From positions 1 to 16,096 of the forward strand of contig JAVXFZ010000060.1 in NCBI GenBank assembly GCA_036657595.1: a stretch of 16,096 nucleotides of DNA, in the 5' to 3' direction. Below, in pieces: positions 8,260 to 15,276 of the stretch (positions within the stretch are counted from its first letter, which is position 1; each line of letters starts with the position of its first letter). The stretch is from Odoribacter sp036657595 (GTDB taxonomy: Bacteria > Bacteroidota > Bacteroidia > Bacteroidales > Marinifilaceae). The notes beneath the pieces were generated by a model. It saw only the letters and a list, made by a program, of their open reading frames with translations, searched no databases and was not told the origin of the DNA. A program made the translations under genes and the position numbers.

Positions 8260-9356
8260 ATTGCCCATTTGATACCTTTTTCTCTTGCAATTGTTTCATA
8301 TTCTTTCACCTGATTAATAGTATAGTCATACATATCACAATCAGTTTTATAATAATTATAATACCAATCGCCTGTAAAATCCAGCAATTTCTCATAATTC
8401 AATGTTGCAGTCCAGCGTAAATAAAATAGTGCTTTATCACAATTTAATTTAAGCAAACCAGCTTCATGAAACTTAATATCGTCTGTCACAACATATGCCT
8501 TAGACGGCTCCTTAAATTTCCAACATTCACTGAGATTTTCCAATAATTCCTGTACTGTCCTGTTATATTCAGCCGCAGGCCCAAAATTGAAACTCTGACC
8601 ATTCAGAGTTTCATCAATGGATAATTTTGCTGCAAGATTCAGATAACCACTTAAAGGTTCCAATACATGTTGCCAAGGACGAGTAGCCTTTGGACTTCTG
8701 ATTTCCACGACCCTGTTTTCCGACCACGCACGCATACAGTCGGGTACAATCCTATCAAGAGCCCAGTCACCACCTCCAATTACATTACCTGCTCTCACAG
8801 AAGCCATCCTGACTTTACATCCCGATTGCTTAAAAAAAGAATAATAATAAGATTTAAAAACCAATTCGGCGGCCCCTTTAGAACCACTATATATATCCTT
8901 TCCTCCCAAAGCATCCGTTTCCTTATATCCCCAAACCCATTCTACATTATCGTAACATTTATCACTTGTTATAATAATAGCCGTACAAGGATGATTTATC
9001 TGACGAAGCACCTCCAAAACATTCATTGTACCAATGACATTTGTTGCAATTGTATCTGTTGGATTTTTATATGAAGTTGAAACAATTGCCTGAGCAGCCA
9101 AGTGAAAAACAAAATCCGGACTGATCTTATTTATAATCTGATACAAATTGTCATAATCCCGAACATTCGCCTCATAATGATGAATCTTTTCATTCAAATG
9201 CAATACCTCAAACATAGATGGAGAAGTCGGAACATCTTTCGATATACCATACACCTCAGCACCCAATTCCAGCAACCAAGTTGTAAGCCAACTTCCCTTA
9301 AACCCTGTATTACCGGTTACCAGAACCTTCTTACCTTTATATACATTATTAATCAT
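8256..9356 (-). CDS. rfbG: CDP-glucose 4,6-dehydratase
   Basis: A 366-residue extended short-chain dehydrogenase. It converts CDP-glucose to CDP-4-keto-6-deoxyglucose with bound NAD. The N-terminal Rossmann loop reads GNTGFKGSWLTTWL, a wording typical of RfbG, whereas other sugar dehydratases have GGAGFIG. The active site shows TSDKCYDN (Ser131-Asp132-Lys133 region) and the Tyr156-x-x-x-Lys160 pair in DIYSGSKGAAE. Further family segments are RAGNVIGGGDWALDRIVPD and SPKATRPWQHVLEPLSGYL. The ATG at 9356 overlaps the TGA of the upstream aminotransferase (ATGA), and its own TGA overlaps the next gene, so the three are probably translated together. With RfbF two genes downstream this defines a CDP-6-deoxyhexose pathway. 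Confidence 0.95.
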   Translation of the reverse strand: MINNVYKGKKVLVTGNTGFKGSWLTTWLLELGAEVYGISKDVPTSPSMFEVLHLNEKIHHYEANVRDYDNLYQIINKISPDFVFHLAAQAIVSTSYKNPTDTIATNVIGTMNVLEVLRQINHPCTAIIITSDKCYDNVEWVWGYKETDALGGKDIYSGSKGAAELVFKSYYYSFFKQSGCKVRMASVRAGNVIGGGDWALDRIVPDCMRAWSENRVVEIRSPKATRPWQHVLEPLSGYLNLAAKLSIDETLNGQSFNFGPAAEYNRTVQELLENLSECWKFKEPSKAYVVTDDIKFHEAGLLKLNCDKALFYLRWTATLNYEKLLDFTGDWYYNYYKTDCDMYDYTINQVKEYETIAREKGIKWAI

Positions 9357-10639
9357 ATGTATTTTTTGAATTTATTAATCAACTTATTTTTAACATTCAC
9401 TTTTTCAGGAATCGGCAAATTCATAATAGATCCTCCAATCTGTTCCGCAATCGGACAACAACCATTCTGATAACCAAAAGAAGATAAAGAATCAACAGTT
9501 GAAATTATAGGAGCCTGAAACCATATCCATCCGTCCGTCCTCGAACGTAATTTTTTCAAACGATTTGCATCATTACACAGAAAACAAAAACGTAACGGGA
9601 CAATATCTGCCAATGAGTAGAAGTACATTTTCGGAATCACGATATCAGCATCCTTAAAATGATTTAAAAGCAAATCCAGAAATTCTTTTTTATCTTGAAT
9701 TGTACGAATATATTCATCCAATACACTTAAACCGATATAGGCTAAAAAAGAAGGCATTTTTGCCGGATATGGATAATAACTCTCTTGTTTAATTTCTGAA
9801 AAAGAATCATTTAACAGATAAGGCGAATAAGTACCCCCCAAATGCAATTTATCTCTCACAATTCCCCAATATTGTCTAATGATGAATAGCTTATGATTCA
9901 CCCTTTCGAGTTTATTTTCCTTTATATATTGGGCTAAAATCTTTTCACAATGACCTTTGGAAAGTGAATCGGCCTGGTTATAAATATTATGAAATCCTTC
10001 ATTCAAATCTCTATCATGTGTATAGGCAAAACCTCCGATTAGTGTATTCATAGGTTTGGTATGATCTGTTGAAAAAATAGCAGCATCTCCCCAATTTCCC
10101 AAAATAACACCTTTATATGACGACAAAAATGACAACGCACAATCTTCCACGAGAAAAATATGATGCCCTCTGGCTATTTTTTGTATCTCGTCAATCCGGC
10201 AAGGAATACCAAAAGAATGTTGAGCGACAATAACCTTTGTCGCAGAAGTTATACATTTTCTAAGACTTTCAGGTGATGTTCCAAGTGTATCTGCATCAAT
10301 ATCCACATAAACAGGAGTCGCCCCACATCTGACTACTGCATTCACCATCACGGAACAGGTAAACCCCGTTAATATTATTTCATCTCCTTTTTGAATTCCT
10401 AAAGATTGAAGAATTGCATAAAAAGCCATTCTTCCGGATGCAAATGCAGTAACTTTTCCTCCTCCTAATTCCTCAGATAATTGCTTTTCAAATTGCATAA
10501 TATATGACTCATCTTCATTTTCAATCAAATCCTTTGCCTGACGAACCTGAACAGCATCCAAATAAACTGAAGGAGATATAAATCCCCATAAGATTTTAGG
10601 AGATAATATCTTTTTTATAACATTAATTAGCTTCATCAT
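9353..10639 (-). CDS. DegT-family PLP aminotransferase (second of the locus, divergent)
   Basis: About 428 residues, longer than the usual 370-400. Fold-type I elements are visible: ASGRMAFYAILQSLG (residues 68-81) at the phosphate-binding loop, VEDCALSF with Asp166, and STDHTKPMNTLIGG with the probable Schiff-base Lys195. The family's usual NTGTAAL and GEGG motifs are altered, so its substrate may differ from that of the other aminotransferase in the cassette. The open frame reaches 10723, but that start would overlap the upstream glycosyltransferase by 101 bases; the paired ATGs at 10639 and 10636 reduce this to about 17 bases and give a plausible N-terminus (MMKLINVIKKIL). Its end is coupled to rfbG by ATGA. 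It may make a second amino group on the CDP sugar or act on another ketone or aldehyde; the reaction is not determined. Confidence 0.85.
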   Translation of the reverse strand: MMKLINVIKKILSPKILWGFISPSVYLDAVQVRQAKDLIENEDESYIMQFEKQLSEELGGGKVTAFASGRMAFYAILQSLGIQKGDEIILTGFTCSVMVNAVVRCGATPVYVDIDADTLGTSPESLRKCITSATKVIVAQHSFGIPCRIDEIQKIARGHHIFLVEDCALSFLSSYKGVILGNWGDAAIFSTDHTKPMNTLIGGFAYTHDRDLNEGFHNIYNQADSLSKGHCEKILAQYIKENKLERVNHKLFIIRQYWGIVRDKLHLGGTYSPYLLNDSFSEIKQESYYPYPAKMPSFLAYIGLSVLDEYIRTIQDKKEFLDLLLNHFKDADIVIPKMYFYSLADIVPLRFCFLCNDANRLKKLRSRTDGWIWFQAPIISTVDSLSSFGYQNGCCPIAEQIGGSIMNLPIPEKVNVKNKLINKFKKYI

Positions 10640-11849
10640 GCAATAATTTATAATACGAAGCAGCCATCCTCTCAACAGTAAATAAAGATAAAAATCGCTG
10701 ATACCCCAGCTTCCCCTGTTCATCCCTTAAAGTATCGCTATTCAATAACCGAACTATACATTCTGCATAACCATCGACATCATCAATATTAAAAGTATAT
10801 CCTCCTTCCCCATTCTTCACAACCTCCCTCAATCCTCCAAAATTAGTACTCACAATTACTTTTTTGTATTTCATAGCTTCAATAGAAGTTAACCCAAACG
10901 ATTCAAAACTTTGCGATGAAATAAGTAAAATATCCACACTAGCCAAAATAGCCATAGCATCTTCTCTATAACCTAATACTCTGACATTATCCTCTATGCC
11001 TGTACTTTTTATTAGTCCATAAATACGATTCATATCTTCCGTTTCACCATAACCACAACAAATCAAAGTCGTTGCCGGATATAACTTCAATACTTTCGCA
11101 AATACTTTAAATAAAAAATCATGACCTTTTCTTTCCTCATAAGAAGCTAATATTAAACATACTTTATGATCACGAGGGATTGAAAAGAGTTCTTTAATAT
11201 CAATAATCTGGTTAGTTATATTTTGGGGTATACCATTATATATATAACTTACTTTTTTACAATTCCGAAAGCCAAATCTTTGTTTTATAGACGCAGCACA
11301 AGATTGTGAGACACTAACTAAGCTCTTACTATACCTGGCTATATTAGCATCAATTAGATATTCCAACGGGAATAAAAATTTTCTAATTGGAAATGAATAA
11401 TTATGAAAATTATGTATAGATTTTTTATGATTTCCAATTCCCCAGACAATCGAAACAGCCTGACATAAACGACTTCCAGGATATCCTCCATTAACGACCA
11501 TTAATTCGTTAAACTTTTTTAATTCAAGTTTTTTAAAGACACTAATTATATAATACACAAACAAACTATAAACTCCAACAAAACGAACAAGCTTACTTAA
11601 TCCTCCTACTCCCAACCGACGATTACATGAATTCTTAAATTCCTGCACTAAAGGTAAAGAGTATAATTTCAAAGTGAAATTTTTACGTTGAATTGCAGAT
11701 TGCAGGAAATTTATCCCAGAATGACTTTCATTACACATTAAAGTTATATGATCTTCTTCTGATGGCCAATTATTTATTAGCGACACAATATAAGTATCCA
11801 AGCCTCCAACAATATAGCTTTCTGTAAAAAAACATATATTCTTTCTCAT
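10623..11849 (-). CDS. Glycosyltransferase family 4 (GT-B fold)
   Basis: A 408-residue GT4 transferase. The N-terminal domain opens with ICFFTESYIVGGLDTYIVSL, the glycine-containing acceptor loop. The donor domain begins near residue 230 (VCLILASYEERKGHDFL), continues with CCGYGET and NVRVLGY, and has the E-x7-E motif at Glu316/Glu324 (ESFGLTSIEAMKYKK) followed by FGGLREVV. It should be a retaining transferase that adds one residue to the lipid-linked unit. It starts within the stop of the upstream unknown gene (ATGA at 11849..11846) and ends 17 bases inside the next aminotransferase, so it is part of the same translationally coupled block. Its N-terminal half is long and rich in Lys/Phe/Tyr, as often seen in transferases of AT-rich capsule loci. 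The donor is unknown. Confidence 0.92.
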   Translation of the reverse strand: MRKNICFFTESYIVGGLDTYIVSLINNWPSEEDHITLMCNESHSGINFLQSAIQRKNFTLKLYSLPLVQEFKNSCNRRLGVGGLSKLVRFVGVYSLFVYYIISVFKKLELKKFNELMVVNGGYPGSRLCQAVSIVWGIGNHKKSIHNFHNYSFPIRKFLFPLEYLIDANIARYSKSLVSVSQSCAASIKQRFGFRNCKKVSYIYNGIPQNITNQIIDIKELFSIPRDHKVCLILASYEERKGHDFLFKVFAKVLKLYPATTLICCGYGETEDMNRIYGLIKSTGIEDNVRVLGYREDAMAILASVDILLISSQSFESFGLTSIEAMKYKKVIVSTNFGGLREVVKNGEGGYTFNIDDVDGYAECIVRLLNSDTLRDEQGKLGYQRFLSLFTVERMAASYYKLLHDEAN

Positions 11850-12985
11850 AATTTTTCTATTAGCCTACGTATAATTTCAGCATTATCATACATTTCGCTC
11901 TCTTTATTCGACACATAATTATATTTATAACTATCATATTTAAACATATCAATCGCCTGTATTTCTATCTGATCAGGTATCTGATCTATATTATATAAAG
12001 GACAACCTAAAACCTCCTGAAATCTCTTAACACCCAAACATAATCTCTGATTACTATTAATATCATCTGAAGTTACCAATAGCATTTTCTTTTTGAAAAG
12101 AACAGCAAAAGAGATGGCCGTTGAAAAATGGGCAATAACTAATGAACAATTTTTAATCAAATCTCCCGTTTTATCAAACAAAACTTTACGTCCTTTAAAA
12201 TAATTATGTTCAAGATATTTGAGTGCAATAGGATGAGCTGCAACCACAATCTGACAGCCAATCTCCCTTTCGACCTTATCAAAAAAAACATTCAAAGCAT
12301 CATAATATTTTTCAGCTGGAATATTATCTTCACCTATCAGCTTTACATCAACATGAAACGGCAAATAATCGTCTATAAAAACAGCATATTTATCAGCAAT
12401 AATATTCTCATCTTTCTTAATTTTAAAATTATTAAATTTCTGATAATCAGTTGAATTTATATTTCCGAAATAAGTGTGTTTATCAATTTTCAATTTCTCT
12501 TTTTTTGCTTTCTGGCATGAATATAAAACAAATTCGAAAGGTCGAATAAGATTTGATTTGAAATATAAGAGAGCAATTAGTTTTTTAAAAAATAAATTCT
12601 TCTTCACTAATTTTAAAATCTCAAATACTTTCACGGATTCAATCTCTGGTAAACAGCCATTAACAAAGTACCCCATACGACAGTGGCATTTAGAAAATAT
12701 TTTATAAGATTTATATGTTATATAACTATAGTTCATATACATTATAAAAATAGTTTCTGGAATACATTGAGATTTTAAAAATAAATTCAAAGAACAGAAA
12801 GAAGTAACAGACGTAGTATTTACTCCCGGAACATTTAATTCATTCCCATGTTCATTCGTAGTTATACCTGAAAGATTCAAATATTCGACAACCAATGAAG
12901 ACTGAACCAATTTATCCAATGCAAAAAGGACATTGATCCGACTGTCTAATGGACAAGAGCTTACTATTACTATTTTTTTTATCAT
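11846..12985 (-). CDS. Unrecognised protein with HP and ST motifs; candidate nonulosonate (pseudaminyl) transferase
   Basis: I do not recognise this 379-residue protein as a named family. It has no signal peptide and no clear membrane span. The C-terminal half looks like a GT-B donor domain: FIDDYLPFH at residues 203-211, a helix with KYYDALNVFF, VVAAHPIAL with His251-Pro252, and NCSLVIAHFSTAISFAVLF with Ser288-Thr289. An acidic pair, an HP and a downstream S/T motif are the shared signatures of bacterial sialyl- and polysialyltransferases (such as GT38 and GT52) and of some capsule polymer transferases. Lying directly after pseI, it may transfer pseudaminic acid; this is an inference. The open frame begins at a TTG at 12988, but the adjacent ATG at 12985 is the likelier start. 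It ends in an ATGA overlap with the following GT4 gene. Confidence 0.75.
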   Translation of the reverse strand: MIKKIVIVSSCPLDSRINVLFALDKLVQSSLVVEYLNLSGITTNEHGNELNVPGVNTTSVTSFCSLNLFLKSQCIPETIFIMYMNYSYITYKSYKIFSKCHCRMGYFVNGCLPEIESVKVFEILKLVKKNLFFKKLIALLYFKSNLIRPFEFVLYSCQKAKKEKLKIDKHTYFGNINSTDYQKFNNFKIKKDENIIADKYAVFIDDYLPFHVDVKLIGEDNIPAEKYYDALNVFFDKVEREIGCQIVVAAHPIALKYLEHNYFKGRKVLFDKTGDLIKNCSLVIAHFSTAISFAVLFKKKMLLVTSDDINSNQRLCLGVKRFQEVLGCPLYNIDQIPDQIEIQAIDMFKYDSYKYNYVSNKESEMYDNAEIIRRLIEKL

Positions 12986-13031
12986 CAACTATTCAAAATA
13001 TTATTTATAAAATATATCTATAATTCACAAA
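12986..13031. other. Longest intergenic gap (46 bases), no clear signal
   Basis: This AT-rich gap between pseI and the candidate nonulosonate transferase gene is the longest in the window. On the coding strand I find no exact Bacteroidetes -7 element (TAnnTTTG), no -33 TTTG partner at the right distance, and no hairpin followed by a T run, so it is most likely an untranslated spacer within one transcript. Confidence 0.6.
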
Positions 13032-14045
13032 TTATTTCTCTAAAAAATCCAAATTAAAAGGTGTTCCTTTTTCTAAATCACACTTCACATGCCTCCCAAG
13101 ACATTCATTCAAATGTTTGGGATGCAATCCATACCCAGGTCGTACAGAGCGAACATTTTGTGTCGTAACAATATCATTTTTTTTCATATTTTCGGCCACA
13201 TATAAAGAACGACAAAATGCCCTTCCCTTGACCTTAGCAGGATCCATCGGATAATCCACTTTTCCCAATGCTTTTTCAACATTTCGTATAGATCTCACCA
13301 TCAATGCAAATTCTTCTTTATTCATTGAAAACTCACAATCAGGACCACCTATTGAACGATCTATGATAAAATGTTTTTCTACCACTGTTGCTCCCAAAAC
13401 AACGGCTGCTATTGCCACATCTCCCCCCATTGTATGATCAGAGATGCCTACTTTCACCCCAAAACGTTCTTTCATATCGTTTATAGTAAGAAGATTTGCA
13501 TCCTCTATCAAAGCAGGATAAGCTGATGTACACTTCAATAACGTCACATCATCATTTCCTTGTTTATGACAAGTATCTAAAGCCAGTTCTATATCAGAAG
13601 CCATTGCAATCCCTGTCGACATAATAATAGGCTTTCTTTTAGAAGCAACATATTCTATCAAAGGAATATCTGTAATCTCAAAACTTGCAATTTTATAAAT
13701 TGGATTATTTAAACTTTCCAACAAATCCACTGCTGTTTTATCAAATGGTGTTGAAAAACATTGAATTCCAACCTGTCGGGCTGCTTCAAAAATAGTCCGA
13801 TGCCACTCCCATGGTGTATATGCCTTCTTGTACAGATCATATAGCCTATATCCTTTCCAAAGACTTTCTGGATCCGCCATAAATTCAGGCTTGTCACAAT
13901 TTAATGTAATAGTATCTGCTGTATAAGTTTGTATCTTTATTGCGTCAGCACCAGATTCTTTTGCAGCATTAATTGTATCAAGAGCAGTTTGAAGATGATG
14001 CCCATGATTAGCAGACATTTCTGCTATTATAAATGTATGATTCAT
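13032..14045 (-). CDS. pseI: Pseudaminic acid synthase (NeuB/PseI family)
   Basis: A 337-residue NeuB-family protein with a TIM-barrel synthase domain (about 1-270) and a C-terminal SAF/antifreeze-like domain (about 278-337, SLYVAENMKKNDIVTTQNVR to GTPF). PseI condenses phosphoenolpyruvate with 2,4-diacetamido-2,4,6-trideoxy-L-altrose to give pseudaminic acid. The wording KIQTYTADTIT and LWKGYRLYDLYKKAYTPWEW fits the PseI branch rather than sialic acid (NeuB) or legionaminic acid (LegI) synthases. The metal-binding histidines are in SDHT (His204) and EKHF (His225); KCTSAYPA and STGIA loops are intact. It follows the LuxC-like gene by 4 bases. Other Pse pathway genes are absent from the window, so they must lie elsewhere. 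The exact nonulosonate made is inferred from sequence similarity. Confidence 0.9.
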   Translation of the reverse strand: MNHTFIIAEMSANHGHHLQTALDTINAAKESGADAIKIQTYTADTITLNCDKPEFMADPESLWKGYRLYDLYKKAYTPWEWHRTIFEAARQVGIQCFSTPFDKTAVDLLESLNNPIYKIASFEITDIPLIEYVASKRKPIIMSTGIAMASDIELALDTCHKQGNDDVTLLKCTSAYPALIEDANLLTINDMKERFGVKVGISDHTMGGDVAIAAVVLGATVVEKHFIIDRSIGGPDCEFSMNKEEFALMVRSIRNVEKALGKVDYPMDPAKVKGRAFCRSLYVAENMKKNDIVTTQNVRSVRPGYGLHPKHLNECLGRHVKCDLEKGTPFNLDFLEK

Positions 14046-14049
14046 ATTA

Positions 14050-15276
14050 TTAATCTATGATTTGGCAAACTCTTGACAAAGTAGTGATCAAATTATACCC
14101 GTCCCACGTTAAAGAAAAAGCAGTCGTTTTACCCACTGGAACAATACGGTCTAAACCTATTAAATGATTATCAACCACAAAGTGTTGCAGTTCTTTTTGA
14201 TCAAAACCATAATAAGCTAATGTCTGATATTTATTCTTTATAATAGGAACAACTTCCTTTAATGAACTTGCAATATATTCTGAAAAATATCCTCCGGCAC
14301 AACGATAATCGTCTATCAATGAAGATAACTCTGTTAAGCTTACTCGTATAAGTTTGTTATCTACTGTCTCCTCACACTTTATGGGCATAGCCATTGCCTG
14401 ACGATAAAAAGCTATTAATTTATCAACAGCCAATACCTCCTGAAAAACATATTTGCGTTTTACCACAATATCTAGCGCCTCCCAAAAACGTTTCTGAGAA
14501 TTATAAATATTTTTCACATGACCAAACCAAATAACCAAATGGGGAGCAGAACAAGCATTTTGATCAAAAAGATAAGTATCATTATAAAAACCTTCAGCCA
14601 AGTCTCTCACCTGATTATTATCTAATTTCTCAAATTCATCAGCTTGTATTGCAGCCAAAGAATAACGGTCTGCAAAAGTCACATCAAATGAACGGGCTGG
14701 AATACTATTGTTACGAATGTGCCCAATAGTCTCATCCCCCCCCCAAATCACCCGAACATTACAAATTGAGGAAAAATATTCTGTAGCGCTACTATGTCTA
14801 TCATATCTTACCAACGCGATCTTATCAGCAACACTTCTTTGATCCTCATTTTGTGCAACCTCATATATATGCTTAATAATTAAATTTACCTGCGGATATT
14901 CTTTAGTTGAAACCCGCACAATATTAGAGTTACCACTTAACATACCTGCAACTAACGAATATCCAAAATTAATCGGGACATTAGATGGAGCAACATGAAA
15001 TACAACCCCACGTCCCAAACGAATTTCAGTGTTATCTAAATATTGATTTCGCAAAGTCAGCAGATTTGCTTTACGACAAAAAAAAGCAAACGTTACGATA
15101 TCTGGAAATAAACGACTCTCTTTATCTTTTAGTAAAGAGCCAGATAAAGCATTTAAAAATAGGATAACTTTATCTGCAAAAGGTTCATCCGGTTTGCACT
15201 TTCTCCAATGTTCCCAATTGATCACTTTCGGAAACAGTAATTGGAAATCTATTGTTTTCTCAAAATTTTGCTGCAT
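14050..15276 (-). CDS. LuxC-like acyl-CoA/acyl-protein reductase
   Basis: About 408 residues, of the aldehyde-dehydrogenase-related LuxC family. LuxC reduces an acyl group, handed over from LuxE or an acyl-CoA, to an aldehyde with NADPH. Visible signatures are GRGVVFHVAPSNVP (about 89-102), the nucleotide-region VIWGGDETIGHIR (WGGD at 178-181), the catalytic cysteine in LFDQNACSAPHL (Cys242), and the C-terminal RIVPVGKTTAFSLTWDGYNL. The frame is open to GTG-less ATG at 15306, but the ATG at 15276 is preferred: it shortens the overlap with the LuxE-like gene from 47 to 17 bases and matches the usual N-terminus better. No luxAB genes are present, so bioluminescence is not expected; the aldehyde probably feeds glycan modification. 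A nine-G run lies in the WGGD codons. Confidence 0.88.
   Translation of the reverse strand: MQQNFEKTIDFQLLFPKVINWEHWRKCKPDEPFADKVILFLNALSGSLLKDKESRLFPDIVTFAFFCRKANLLTLRNQYLDNTEIRLGRGVVFHVAPSNVPINFGYSLVAGMLSGNSNIVRVSTKEYPQVNLIIKHIYEVAQNEDQRSVADKIALVRYDRHSSATEYFSSICNVRVIWGGDETIGHIRNNSIPARSFDVTFADRYSLAAIQADEFEKLDNNQVRDLAEGFYNDTYLFDQNACSAPHLVIWFGHVKNIYNSQKRFWEALDIVVKRKYVFQEVLAVDKLIAFYRQAMAMPIKCEETVDNKLIRVSLTELSSLIDDYRCAGGYFSEYIASSLKEVVPIIKNKYQTLAYYGFDQKELQHFVVDNHLIGLDRIVPVGKTTAFSLTWDGYNLITTLSRVCQIID
14736..14744 (-). repeat. Nine-base G homopolymer in the LuxC-like gene
   Basis: The plus strand has nine consecutive C, read as TGG GGG GGG GAT on the coding strand (Trp-Gly-Gly-Asp). It is the only G/C homopolymer of this length in an otherwise AT-rich window. 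The current length keeps the reading frame open; loss or gain of one base would truncate the protein at about residue 180. Confidence 0.95.

Noticed and set aside
9353..10639. RfbH-type CDP-4-keto-6-deoxyglucose-3-dehydrase
   Set aside because: RfbH has histidine in place of the PLP lysine and iron-sulfur cysteines; here STDHTKPMN retains lysine and no such cysteine cluster is seen.
12986..13031. Possible internal promoter before the candidate nonulosonate transferase
   Set aside because: The closest match on the coding strand is ATATTTTG, which lacks the TA of TAnnTTTG, and no TTTG lies at the right distance upstream.
13709..13897. 62-codon minus-strand frame inside pseI
   Set aside because: It lies in another frame within the strongly supported PseI coding sequence and has no family features.
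13032..14045. Sialic acid synthase (NeuB) or legionaminic acid synthase (LegI)
   Set aside because: The KIQTYT and LWKGYRLYDLYKKAYTPWEW wording fits the PseI branch better, although a tree would be needed to settle it.
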